From: Richelia intracellularis HH01
Lineage (GTDB): Bacteria > Cyanobacteriota > Cyanobacteriia > Cyanobacteriales > Nostocaceae
Length of the DNA: 64,000 nt
Assembly (NCBI RefSeq): GCF_000350105.1
Contig: NZ_CAIY01000027.1
Location: 62,001-126,000, forward strand
Direction: 5' to 3'
Part shown: positions 1 to 10,612 of the stretch, piece by piece
Layout: every line of letters starts with the position of its first letter
Numbering within the stretch: the stretch's first letter is position 1
Translations under genes and position numbers: made by a program
Notes under the pieces: generated by a model
What the model saw: only the letters and a program-made list of their open reading frames with translations
Database searches by the model: none
Told to the model about the DNA's origin: nothing

Positions 1-474
1 TTTGCAGCTCCACTCAACTATTCTGATTACTGTATGATTGTTACAGATAATGGTTTTGATGCCTTGTTTGCAGCGAATCGTATTGCTGCCTCTGTAAGGG
101 AGAAAGCGCGGACTCACCCTTTGCGTTTAGCTGGATTAATTGGCAATCGTACTTCTAAGCGGGATTTGATTGATAAGTATGTGGATGCAGTACCCATGCC
201 GGTTTTAGAAGTATTACCTCTAATTGAAGATATCCGTGTTTCCCGTGTCAAAGGTAAAACATTATTTGAAATGGCAGATAAGGAGCCTTCATTAGGTTAT
301 GTGTGTGACTATTATTTGAATATAGCCGACCAAATCCTTGCCAGACCTGAAGGTGTTATTCCACAAGATGCACAAGATCGTGAGTTATTTTCCTTATTAT
401 CAGATTTCTATCTGAATCCAAGTAAATCCCCAGTTCTGAATCCGGAAGAACAATTAGACTTGATGATTGTATAA
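1..474 (+). CDS. chlL: Light-independent protochlorophyllide reductase iron-sulfur ATP-binding protein ChlL (3' part)
   Basis: This is the C-terminal 157 residues of ChlL, the NifH-like ATP-dependent electron donor to the ChlN-ChlB catalytic component, which makes chlorophyllide without light. The open frame enters from the left edge with [11 protein letters not shown] and continues [20 protein letters not shown], a segment diagnostic for ChlL/BchL. The family is about 290 residues, so the P-loop and the cluster-binding cysteines lie outside the window. The ATG at 34 is internal, not the start. A DUF5331 gene follows after 32 bases and chlN lies further downstream, the usual cyanobacterial order. 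Identification is secure; only the 5' end is unseen. Confidence 0.96.
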   Translation, partial: FAAPLNYSDYCMIVTDNGFDALFAANRIAASVREKARTHPLRLAGLIGNRTSKRDLIDKYVDAVPMPVLEVLPLIEDIRVSRVKGKTLFEMADKEPSLGYVCDYYLNIADQILARPEGVIPQDAQDRELFSLLSDFYLNPSKSPVLNPEEQLDLMIV

Positions 475-506
475 ATCAATTGGCTTCTCATGATAGAGGA
501 CAGGGT

Positions 507-1214
507 ATGGCATTTTTTTACAGTTTTACTGATGCGCTTAAGGGTAAGTGGCTACAGTTTTTCCAGATTAATCGTGATTGGATAAGACTCCATATTGAAA
601 TTGAATCAGTTTATACCCCCGATGGGGGTAAGCGTCCTCCTTCTTATTTAATTCTAGGTGTTGTCAATGCCCTGGAACCAAAACTGGCCCAATTGATGTT
701 ACCTTTTTCTAAACTAAATACTGATGCTGACATTTTAGTGGAGGTTTTAGGATTAAATTTCGATCCAGATGTTGCTCTAGGTAATCGTATACAAACAAGT
801 TCCAACATGGACGAGGATTCTGAGAATTCTATGAGTGGTGGTGTCTCTGAATACGTTATAGGGAGAATATCCTACACGGGAGAATCGTCCCAGAATGTGA
901 TGGCAAATAATTCTGGTTTGAAAGACGCAATCCTCTCAGAATCGTCAGAAGAAGAAATTTCCACTATTTCCCTGAGTAACTTACAAGACTTTCAAATAGC
1001 TAATTTGACTGCTGGGATTCCTGAAGAAAATATTGGAGGTAATATGTTTGATAATATCAGTTCCTCTGCAAATGACGAAAATCTTATGAGAAGAGATGAC
1101 AATCTTATAAGAGATGTCTGGACTAGAGAGACTAATACTCAAAATGGGGAAAAAAGTTACCAAGTTGGAGAGGGAATTTCAATCAACCGTATAAATAACA
1201 TGGAAACAGCCTAA
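507..1214 (+). CDS. DUF5331 family protein between chlL and chlN
   Basis: This is a conserved cyanobacterial protein of unknown function that I recognise as the DUF5331 type found between chlL and chlN. The N-terminal ~90 residues (MAFFYSFTDALKGKWLQFF, then PDGGKRPPSYLILGVVNALEPK) look conserved. After about residue 95 it becomes a low-complexity Ser/Asn/Glu-rich tail with no visible domain. I prefer the ATG at 507, which follows the ribosome-binding-like GAGGA at 496-500, over the ATG at 480. Position suggests co-transcription with chlL and a link to dark chlorophyll synthesis, but that role is only inferred from context. The tail looks fast-evolving. Confidence 0.8.
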   Translation: MAFFYSFTDALKGKWLQFFQINRDWIRLHIEIESVYTPDGGKRPPSYLILGVVNALEPKLAQLMLPFSKLNTDADILVEVLGLNFDPDVALGNRIQTSSNMDEDSENSMSGGVSEYVIGRISYTGESSQNVMANNSGLKDAILSESSEEEISTISLSNLQDFQIANLTAGIPEENIGGNMFDNISSSANDENLMRRDDNLIRDVWTRETNTQNGEKSYQVGEGISINRINNMETA

Positions 1215-2982
<1,768 letters not shown>

Positions 2983-3041
2983 GAGTGCTAATGGTTGTAT
3001 ATTCACTCGTGCTTTTGCTAGGGATAATTAAGCAGTTCTGA

Positions 3042-3084
3042 GAAAGGGTAAACCCTAGATGTGGAATTGCCCTTTCATATTTTC
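3042..3084 (+). terminator. Possible terminator after chlN
   Basis: An imperfect inverted repeat, GAAAGGGTAA (3042-3051) against TTGCCCTTTC (3067-3076), gives about 10 pairs including one G-T pair and a 15-base loop. It is followed by ATATTTTCTT. It sits 60 bases after the chlN stop and upstream of the peroxiredoxin start at 3148, so it probably separates the two transcripts. The stem is short and the T-run interrupted, so confidence is limited. Confidence 0.4.
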
Positions 3085-3147
3085 TTACTGGGAAGTAAAA
3101 ACTTATTAACTTATGCCAAGTATTTATTAGCAATTCTGATTGAAAAT

Positions 3148-3705
3148 ATGATTTTCTATCAACGTCTTATTAGTATTGTATTAGCTAGCTGTTTTGCTAT
3201 TATCAGCTGGTTGAGCTTGACATCTAATGTAATTGCTATAGGTGGACAACCACCTCTATTAAATCAGGCAGCTCCTGAATTCACATTACCCACTAACACT
3301 GGTGATGGCAGTATATCCCTGTCAGATTTTCGTGGTAAATGGGTCGTTTTATATTTTTACCCCAAAGATTTTACATCTGGCTGCACTATAGAAGCGCAGC
3401 ATTTCCAACAAGACTTACCTAAGTACATAAACAAAAATACGCAGGTCATTGGTATAAGTACTGATAGTGTGGACTCTCACGCAGAATTTTGTGATTCTGA
3501 GGGTTTAAAATTCCCCTTGCTGGCTGACACAAAAGGAGAAGCCAGTAGGGCTTATGGCTCTTGGATTGGTTTTATTTCTGTGCGTCACTCATTCATTATT
3601 GACCCACACGGAATATTACGGAAGACTTTTGTTAAAGTTAATCCAATTATGCACAGTCAAGAAGTACTAGCAAACTTAGATGAATTACAAGCAGTTTGGG
3701 AATAG
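3148..3705 (+). CDS. Exported peroxiredoxin (PrxQ/BCP-like)
   Basis: This is a thiol peroxidase of the AhpC/TSA superfamily, BCP/PrxQ-like. I start it at the ATG at 3148, giving 185 residues with a hydrophobic signal-like N-terminus (LISIVLASCFAIISWLSL), so it is probably exported to the thylakoid lumen or periplasm. The thioredoxin-fold core has APEFTLPTNTGD and the peroxidatic motif YFYPKDFTSGCTIEA. Typical PrxQ has a second cysteine five residues after the first. Here that position is Gln (CTIEAQ), so resolution must use another thiol. A different cysteine occurs at AEFCDSEG. A GTG at 3061 would give a longer form but puts 29 unusual residues before the signal. A strong terminator overlaps its stop codon. 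Confidence 0.85.
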   Translation: MIFYQRLISIVLASCFAIISWLSLTSNVIAIGGQPPLLNQAAPEFTLPTNTGDGSISLSDFRGKWVVLYFYPKDFTSGCTIEAQHFQQDLPKYINKNTQVIGISTDSVDSHAEFCDSEGLKFPLLADTKGEASRAYGSWIGFISVRHSFIIDPHGILRKTFVKVNPIMHSQEVLANLDELQAVWE

Positions 3706-3749
3706 GGAAGTTACAATAAACTCTTTTTATCGTAACTTCCCTATTTTTC
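3701..3749 (+). terminator. Rho-independent terminator of the peroxiredoxin gene
   Basis: A perfect 14-bp inverted repeat (3701-3714 with 3732-3745, AATAGGGAAGTTAC and its complement) has a 17-base loop and runs into a T-rich tail. The left arm contains the TAG stop of the peroxiredoxin gene. Confidence 0.85.
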
Positions 3750-4038
3750 TCTCTTAGCCCAATAAACTTTAGATCAGTTGATATTATTTTTATAATTTAT
3801 CCAGAGCCATAACCTATTATTGATGTAATTATACTAGGCTAATTCTATAGATGTCTCTTAATTATGTGAGTACATGACATCATTAACTTTCATTACTTGG
3901 GTTAAGTAATGAAATAATTAACCCTGATAAAAAATAAAAACAAAGGAATCATTAAAATGTCCCAGGCTTTCTGTTGTTTTTAATATATGGGTTTCGAATC
4001 CGAGTTGGTTTTAGGTAAATTTATTTAAACCCTACAAT

Positions 4039-4200
4039 TTAAGTTTCAACTCTACTGTTAACAGAGCCCTGACCAAAGAACTTAGGAGGTGATGCCATCG
4101 TATATATCTGGTTTGTAAGCGCAGCAGATGTGATCGCTTGTCTTATATGTTTAGGTATGTGTAACATACCTGTCAAGGTAATCCCATCTAACATTTGTAA
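4039..4200 (-). pseudogene. speE: Displaced C-terminal part of spermidine synthase (frameshifted speE end)
   Basis: Just beyond the premature speE stop, another minus-strand frame continues the family sequence from 4200 down to a TAA at 4039. It reads LQMLDGITLTGMLHIPKHIR, later YTMASPPKFFGQGS, with no internal stop over 53 codons. This resembles the usual spermidine synthase end (LDG followed by PKH). A single-base loss near the A-rich GCAAATTACAAA around 4195-4208 would explain it. Either the gene is damaged or the base call is wrong. Confidence 0.75.
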
Positions 4201-5003
4201 TTTGCTGTTGGTTTTTCCCTTAATAATTGATCAATTTCTTCAGTATTGGGATTAATATTAATCTCTGATTGGGAAGACAAGGCAAAACCCCAAGGTCTGC
4301 CGTAGGTGGAAGTATAACTACTATAAGATTGTACATTGGGAAATACAGTATTTAAAGTATTTACCAGGCGAGCATGAAGAGTTAGCTCTCCAGGGGAAAC
4401 TGGTCCTGCTTGAATCGCAAAAAAACCATCAGAGGAAAGTGCTAGGAGGATTTTTTCAAAAAATTCCCTAGTGAATAATGCAAAAGATGGCCCCGATTCA
4501 ATTGGATCGGAAAGATCGGAAATTACCACATCCCATTTCTCATTAGTGGTATTTAGGAAATGTAAGGCGTCTGCAATTTCAACCTGTAACCGGGCATCAT
4601 CAAATACATTTTGATGCATCTCCGGTAAGTATTGCTTACAAGCTTCTACAACCTCACCGTCAATATCAATCATTACCACCTTTTCCACAGATTTCCATCG
4701 CAACACTTCCCTCGCTGTTGCTCCCTCTCCACCTCCAAGAATTAATACTTTACGTGGTCCTCCATGGAAAATCATGGCAGGATGAACTAGAGGTTCATGG
4801 TATAAAAACTCATCTCCAGTACAAGATTGCCACTTACCATCTAGTACCAGAGCCTTTCCATAAACACCAGTCTCCACAATGTACATTTCTTGGTAGGCAG
4901 TTTTTTTATGAGTAAGTACATCTATGATTCCGTGGGAGTAAATGTCCCAGGGAGTGATATGTTCGCTTACCCAAAAATCTGTAACAACATCTCTAACAGA
5001 CAT
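4188..5003 (-). CDS. speE: Spermidine synthase, C-terminus lost by frameshift
   Basis: SpeE transfers the aminopropyl group of decarboxylated S-adenosylmethionine to putrescine. The 271-residue frame has the substrate-binding region (GVYGKALVLDGKWQS, DEFLYHEPLVHPA), the nucleotide-binding GGGEGATAREVLRW, the acidic VMIDIDGEVVEACKQYL and the catalytic loop SDLSDPIESGP. It ends with KPTANYKC at 4188, while the missing ~53 residues lie in another frame just downstream (4039-4200). The catalytic core is intact, so the truncated protein might keep some activity, though the lost end is usually conserved. speD lies upstream on the same strand and speA at 51.7 kb supplies the precursor branch. Confidence 0.9.
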   Translation of the reverse strand: MSVRDVVTDFWVSEHITPWDIYSHGIIDVLTHKKTAYQEMYIVETGVYGKALVLDGKWQSCTGDEFLYHEPLVHPAMIFHGGPRKVLILGGGEGATAREVLRWKSVEKVVMIDIDGEVVEACKQYLPEMHQNVFDDARLQVEIADALHFLNTTNEKWDVVISDLSDPIESGPSFALFTREFFEKILLALSSDGFFAIQAGPVSPGELTLHARLVNTLNTVFPNVQSYSSYTSTYGRPWGFALSSQSEININPNTEEIDQLLREKPTANYKC

Positions 5004-5793
5004 ATAACTAGCCCCTTACGCAGAAATAGCGGTTCAAAGCACTTTTAGCACATCTTGCATACATGTATAAATATACCATTCAGCCAAGAAAAACTACAGG
5101 TTTAACCTGTTAATAACCCTTTCTAACTCCATACTAAGTCCTATTTTAGAAAATAGGGGTTGATATTATCATGAAGTAAATAATGTCACCGACTAAATAT
5201 GGCTAGAGTCAAAATAACCCAAGTATGAGTTATTTTATCCGCTTTAAAGACTTTTTACATTATAAAAACTTAAAAACTTGCCAATCAAGAATTGCTATAT
5301 GGTAGCAGCAATCATGTATAGTGGAACTCACGTATAAAAAATTTACTATAACATACAGGGCAATAACTTTGAGTTATTGCCCTGAAACAATACTGTCATC
5401 ATAATACTTTTAAATTGTTTGCTTTAGTACTTATTTATTTACACTCGATGGGGAAATAGAAAGCCAATAATCCCTAAAATAGGTAAGTTCTTGATGTATA
5501 TTGCTATCTACTTGACTCGAAACTCTAATTGATCATGAGTCAGTTTATTTCAATCTTAAACTTAGTTTTCACTTTAGTAGAGATTATCTTTCCATAAAAT
5601 TATTGTAGAAGTTATTAGAAATAATAAAACAAAAAACCAAACGGGAATTAACCCATCTGGCAAAAATAACAGAGTTCATAAGTGTAATTATGAAAACTTT
5701 GAGGTATCCGCAGATAAACACCACACAATAAGACTTTTATCTAAATTCCTTGAACTCTAATAAATGATTGAAATACCGAAACCTTAGTTTTGA
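5004..5793. other. Gap between speE and speD with one strong hairpin
   Basis: No gene is visible. A perfect 13-bp inverted repeat (CAGGGCAATAACT at 5356-5368, complement at 5372-5384, 3-base loop) lies about 410 bases past the speD stop. On the minus strand a T-run appears only some 15 bases after the stem, so it may be a weak terminator for speD. The rest is AT-rich spacer. Confidence 0.5.
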
Positions 5794-6234
5794 TTAACAA
5801 TAACTAGGTGCTTCTAACAGGAAGCTCTCTCCAAGTTCTTGGAGTTGTGGAGTTAATCTACCTCTAGGAAATTTCAGAAGTACATGATTACGAGCGTTAA
5901 AAATCTCTATAAGAAACTTACAAGCTTTCTCTGGTTCTGAATGCTGACCACAGGTAAAAATATCCACCGCGATATAACCTATTTCAGGCCAAGTATGGAT
6001 AGAAATATGAGACTCTGCTAACAGTGCCAGAGCTGTTACCCCATAAGGATTAAACTGGTGTGTTATTTCTTTCAACAGAGTAGCTCCTGCCAGCCTCGCT
6101 GCTTCCTGTAAGGAATCTCGAATAAATACCAGATTATTGAGCAAATCTTTTGGGCACTCGTAAAGCTCAAGGATACAGTGGCTTCCGACAGGAACCAAAG
6201 AAGTTTTACCTAATGGGTAAGATTGATTTTCCAA
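5794..6234 (-). CDS. speD: S-adenosylmethionine decarboxylase proenzyme
   Basis: This enzyme makes decarboxylated S-adenosylmethionine, the aminopropyl donor for SpeE. It is a pyruvoyl enzyme that cleaves itself. At 146 residues it is the short prokaryotic (SpeH-type) form. The cleavage site is E74-S75 in LLAESHISIHTWPE, with His80 and Cys95 (DIFTCG) spaced as in the Thermotoga enzyme (Ser63, His68, His/Cys pair 83). speE is downstream on the same strand after a 790-base gap, so shared transcription is uncertain. Confidence 0.95.
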   Translation of the reverse strand: MENQSYPLGKTSLVPVGSHCILELYECPKDLLNNLVFIRDSLQEAARLAGATLLKEITHQFNPYGVTALALLAESHISIHTWPEIGYIAVDIFTCGQHSEPEKACKFLIEIFNARNHVLLKFPRGRLTPQLQELGESFLLEAPSYC

Positions 6235-7253
6235 TTATGTTTCATCCTTGCAACATAGAATACTACAGATGCAAAAAAAACAACTCCAGGGCTTAGTTTT
6301 CCAGGAATATTTTCTGCTTTTAAGTTCACCGTTGCATTCATTAGTTTCCCGTGAATTTTTTTTGCACGGAAAACTAATTATCTCATGCTTTTTGCATTTT
6401 CACACAAATTAACTCCGGAGATTTTCTGCTTACCAGAAAAGTATGTTATGTTTTTTTCGAGGAAAAAATGATAATTGTTTAGACCTTATATTGCTAACCG
6501 TATAAATACTTAATATTTGAACAAAATACAAAATTAGCAAATAAATTCAAAGGTTTACACATGAATACTATTTTTTTTACAAAAATTTATATTGTTTTCA
6601 CTTTTTACTTGGTTTGAATAGGCTTTTCGATTTATTTACTGTTCTGCTATAACAAACTATTGAGATAGAGGGCTAGAGAAAATTAAAACAGAAACATCAC
6701 TCCATACTGCATCAGTTGTCACTAGTTGTTAGTTCCATAAAATTAATATTTTGCTTATATTAATTTGCAAATTGAATAAAACTACTCTGGGGAGGGGGGA
6801 ACGTAAGAAACACTAGAAATTTAATAATTGATATCTCATTATTTGCCGGAATTACTCTGCTTGATTATTTATATGGAGTAAACCTATTTGTGATATAAGC
6901 TACAAAACATCACCATGAGGTATACAGTAATTTACTATTAATGTATACTTCCTTTCCGATTTTTAATAACCTTTGTATATTAATTACATTTGACAGTTTT
7001 GAAAACCAACCACTTTATTAAGTATTTACTCAGACCTATTTTACGAGAATAAATATTAAATACTACTTCAATATCCTAAGTATTCTATGGCTTTTGATCA
7101 TCTTAATTTTATGCCTTAGTTGTTTTTAAGTAATTTTATTTATAAAACGATAATACAAATCCAGCCTATATATAGAGGGGTAACTGAGCCGGTACTTGTG
7201 TAAAGACGGTATTTTTTATGTTGATAACTTTCCAAGTAGTGGTATTAAAATCT
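6235..7253. other. Noncoding stretch between speD and the dedA-like gene
   Basis: About 1 kb of AT-rich DNA with frequent stops in all frames. It includes the speD promoter region at its left end. I see no recognisable gene remnant, RNA gene or repeat. Confidence 0.5.
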
Positions 7254-7886
7254 TCAATCTTCACTTCCATACTGATCCGTCTGATGAGATTTAAACCATA
7301 AAGGTGCAAATATCAACACTAAAAGGATAAATAGAGCCAAAATAGCAAACTGACTCACCCAGGTGATTAATTGTTCTAAAGAAATAACTCTACCAGCAAA
7401 GAAGGCTAAACTAACCATTACACTAGCCCAAGTTGCAGCTCCAGCCAAGTTGTACACCATAAACCGAGTAAAGGATATTTCTACTATTCCTGCCAATGGA
7501 GCGGCAAAAACTCTTAACAGGGCAAAGAAACGGCCGAAAAATATGGCTTTGAATGCATTCTCACTAAATTGTTTTTTTGCATTAATAATTCTAGCCTCAG
7601 ATATCTTAAAAACTCCCAATAACCTCACGAGCAAAGACCAACCACCAATCCTCCCAATCCAGTAACCACAAGTACCTCCTAAGAAGGCACCTGCGGTAGC
7701 ATCACTAAGAACAAGCCAATAACTAAGTTCATTGCTACCAGCAAGAAATCCACCTACTAATGTTAAGGTTTCACCAGGAAGGGGAAAACCCAAATTCTCT
7801 AATAGAATTCCTAAAAAAATAGCCCAATAGCCATATTGATGGGCAATATAATGGATTCTTTCCAGAGATATGAACTCAAGAGACAT
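7254..7886 (-). CDS. DedA family membrane protein
   Basis: This is a 210-residue integral membrane protein of the DedA/VTT family, whose members are implicated in lipid (undecaprenyl phosphate or phospholipid) translocation and membrane homeostasis. Family motifs are present: ENLGFPLPGETLTLVGGFLA near the N-terminus, GYWIGRIGG, FFGRFFALLRVFAAPLAGI and NLAGAATWA. Several hydrophobic segments and a final long helix (FAILALFILLVLIFAPLWF) precede a charged cytoplasmic tail. It stands alone with large gaps on both sides. The substrate cannot be told from sequence. Confidence 0.9.
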   Translation of the reverse strand: MSLEFISLERIHYIAHQYGYWAIFLGILLENLGFPLPGETLTLVGGFLAGSNELSYWLVLSDATAGAFLGGTCGYWIGRIGGWSLLVRLLGVFKISEARIINAKKQFSENAFKAIFFGRFFALLRVFAAPLAGIVEISFTRFMVYNLAGAATWASVMVSLAFFAGRVISLEQLITWVSQFAILALFILLVLIFAPLWFKSHQTDQYGSED

Positions 7887-9957
7887 TCATCACCACAGCT
7901 TTTGTAAATTTTCATCACCATAATTTCATCTTGACTTGCTATTACCTATGATGTCAATCAAACTCTTTCACTAGCGAGAGCTTCCTGGGATCTACTTCAT
8001 TCAAAATAAGTAGTAGGAATAACCCAGGGGATAAAAACAAGGGCAAATAGTTCATTAAATATGAGTAAATTGTGTGTATTTCATAAAAGTGTTGTGGTTG
8101 TAGGTAATAAATCATAGCTGGGTATAGACAATGTGTAGTAATTATTAAATTAAGGATATTGGTCAAAGTTGTTTTTAAACTTATTTCTAATGGATTGTAT
8201 AAATAATTATGGTAGCGGCGTAAAATACGCTTTTTGAATAAATGGCAATGATTATAACATTATCATATGGATTTTGATTATATCTCAATAATCAGTTTTA
8301 GACTCATTTAGAAAGAAGTAGGACCTTCTATCAATAGTTTTAACAGTGTTGTGAATTCAAAATCCATCTAATTCTAATCAAAAAAATATTTTGATTAGGT
8401 CTATACGTTATTAGATAGTGCTATTGTATAATTTAGTAGCAATTATATTTTAAATAAGATAGATAGTTTATCTATAGAATAAGCTACTCTTACTAAGATC
8501 AAGATTAACTATGGATGATACTAATTAATAATATTTTCCTCGTTATTCAATATAATATTCGAATGCTTGGTAAATATTTATTTACCTAAAGGTTTTCTAT
8601 AAGTACTGATTATATACAAATTACTATTTATGTAAATTTTCTCTGTTAACAACCAGAAGTATCTTGAATATTCAAAGTATTTTTCAGATGGGTATTTATA
8701 AATATTATGAGTAATAGACAAATATATTTACCATTATATTATTAGATATTAGATGTGAACAAAGTATTAATTAGGCTCAGCATTAATAAGCCCCGCTAAT
8801 AAAATATCTACAGTTTTATGCGTAAATATTTCTACAGATTAGGCTTGTGTAAAAATACCTTGTAGAGTTTGGGTTTATTTCTCCGATAATTTAGTTAGAT
8901 CGTTAAAAAAATTCAAATGCTGAAATTTTCATTACTATGTGATCGAGTAGGTTATCCATGAAAACCCTGTCCAGCTCCTTTTCAAACGCAGCCATAGGCT
9001 TGAACTACTTTTGAACTAAATTCCATAACTGTAATAATTTTCGGCTTGAGGTCTCTAAACATTGGTAGGATTCATATCCTTGATATGTCTTTCCTATATT
9101 GACTTAATTGGGTATTGGTAACCCATTAATTTATATCATCTATGGTTAGTTCTCCAAATTAATCTATATACTTGGGATGCTACGTAAAAGTTCCAAACGC
9201 TAATTCTTGGCATTTTTACCAGAAGGATTGCCAATCTTCCTAAATTAGGCAATCTTTTCGATTCAAAATCTCCCGCGGCGATAATTCTACTTGATAATAG
9301 TATCCCTATCTGGGAATTTGGGGTTAAAATCTCGATTTTTTTAAGGCTAATTGTTGATCCCAGTTCGTCGATAGGAAAATTATTAGCCCACTGCACCGAT
9401 AAATATCACCAAAAAAACTAAACCTAGGTTAAATATTGCCCAAATCCATACGAATTACCACACAACATAAACTTTTTGCTATCATGCCGCTACTAGTAAA
9501 ATACCAATGACAGATGTGATTGATATGTATGAACAATATAACTAATTTTCACTGTTGTAAACGCATGATCATCTACAAATAATTATAGATAAATGTAGGC
9601 ACCAGTTTAGAATCTCATGTTTAAACATGTCCGTATTATCACTTGTCCATACCTATTTAATTAGTTCTTATAAATACAATTGATAACAACTATGTTTGGA
9701 ATTTTTTCTTTATAAGGCTTAGATGTGCACTGATATATTGGCTATAGCTAAGAATGTTGTTCTCTGATCTAGATATGCAGTTATTCTTGACCAGAGAGGC
9801 TTTTACTAAATACTACACACACAATCTAAACTCTTATTTTGTGTTCATTCAGAGTTGTATGGACTTGTATTTACAGCTGTAAAAAGTGTATAAATTATGC
9901 ACACAACTAACGAGTCTAAAATAACCTAACCGACTGTATATTATCGATAATTATACT
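7887..9957. other. 2-kb gene-free stretch
   Basis: A very AT-rich region with no supportable gene. Two minus-strand open frames (7954-8166, 70 codons; 9136-9396, 86 codons) show no family I recognise and may be chance or remnants of decayed genes. The second is somewhat more protein-like in composition. No RNA gene or mobile element is evident. Confidence 0.45.
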
Positions 9958-10539
9958 ATGGTGCAACTAAGTGCAAAAGCAAAGGAATTAATTCCCAAAG
10001 CCAAGATTATTAGCTTTAAATCTTGGCAAAAGACACACCCGGAAAAAGTGATAGCTATTTTAATATCAGCAGATAATGATAGGGTTTATCTCTCAGATAA
10101 AGATTTACAAAAAATTCAGGCGTTATTACCCCATACTTCTAGCTTGATAAGCATAGCTAAAACACTACGTGATCATGCTACAGAAATCGTAGATGAAGCT
10201 AGGAAAATATTATTAAAACAATTTCCTGGAATTACTGAATTTGGAGGTGCTTTATACCCTCCGTTCCGCGCAGAAGCTTGTTGGCTAGACTTTTGGCATT
10301 TTACTCGCTGTGTTACCTACGGTATTATCGGCGGTTCTAGCCAATTTACTAGTAGTGAGGGTCTGGGCTATATGAAATTACTCTATAAAGAACTACAAGT
10401 TCCTTTAGATGCTATGGTATCAGGCTTAGAGAGTATAAAGTTTGCCAGTATAAAATACATAGATTCTGGGCAGCATCAGTTAGTGTATCCATATTTCGAC
10501 CATTTAATCCAGAAATTATCTGATTTCCGCAACAGCTAA
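9958..10539 (+). CDS. Phycobiliprotein-like (phycobilisome family) protein
   Basis: This 193-residue protein is a distant member of the globin-like phycobilisome family, not a standard rod or core subunit. The region YPPFRAEACWLDFWHFTRCV aligns with the classical RRMAACLRD...ILRYVTY segment. Cys108 takes the place of the conserved bilin-binding Cys82, with the Arg four residues before it and Asp111 three after it. The C-terminal part (LYKELQVPLDAMVSGLESIK) matches the last helices. I recall similar proteins in other heterocystous cyanobacteria, but their role is not established to my knowledge. Possible roles are a sensor, an assembly factor or a minor pigment carrier. A subtilase gene follows after 73 bases on the same strand. 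Confidence 0.8.
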   Translation: MVQLSAKAKELIPKAKIISFKSWQKTHPEKVIAILISADNDRVYLSDKDLQKIQALLPHTSSLISIAKTLRDHATEIVDEARKILLKQFPGITEFGGALYPPFRAEACWLDFWHFTRCVTYGIIGGSSQFTSSEGLGYMKLLYKELQVPLDAMVSGLESIKFASIKYIDSGQHQLVYPYFDHLIQKLSDFRNS

Positions 10540-10612
10540 ATAGGCATGTTATAAATACCCCGTAATTTGTCTACCCATATCAATAAATAAATTGATAACT
10601 GCAAGAAAAGCC

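Noticed and set aside
3991-4002. GGTTTCGAATCC, resembling a tRNA T-loop
   Set aside because: No matching acceptor, D or anticodon stems surround it, and it lies over the displaced speE end region; not a tRNA.
9136-9396. 86-codon minus-strand frame as a gene
   Set aside because: No ribosome-binding site, family or neighbour supports it; left as a possible remnant.
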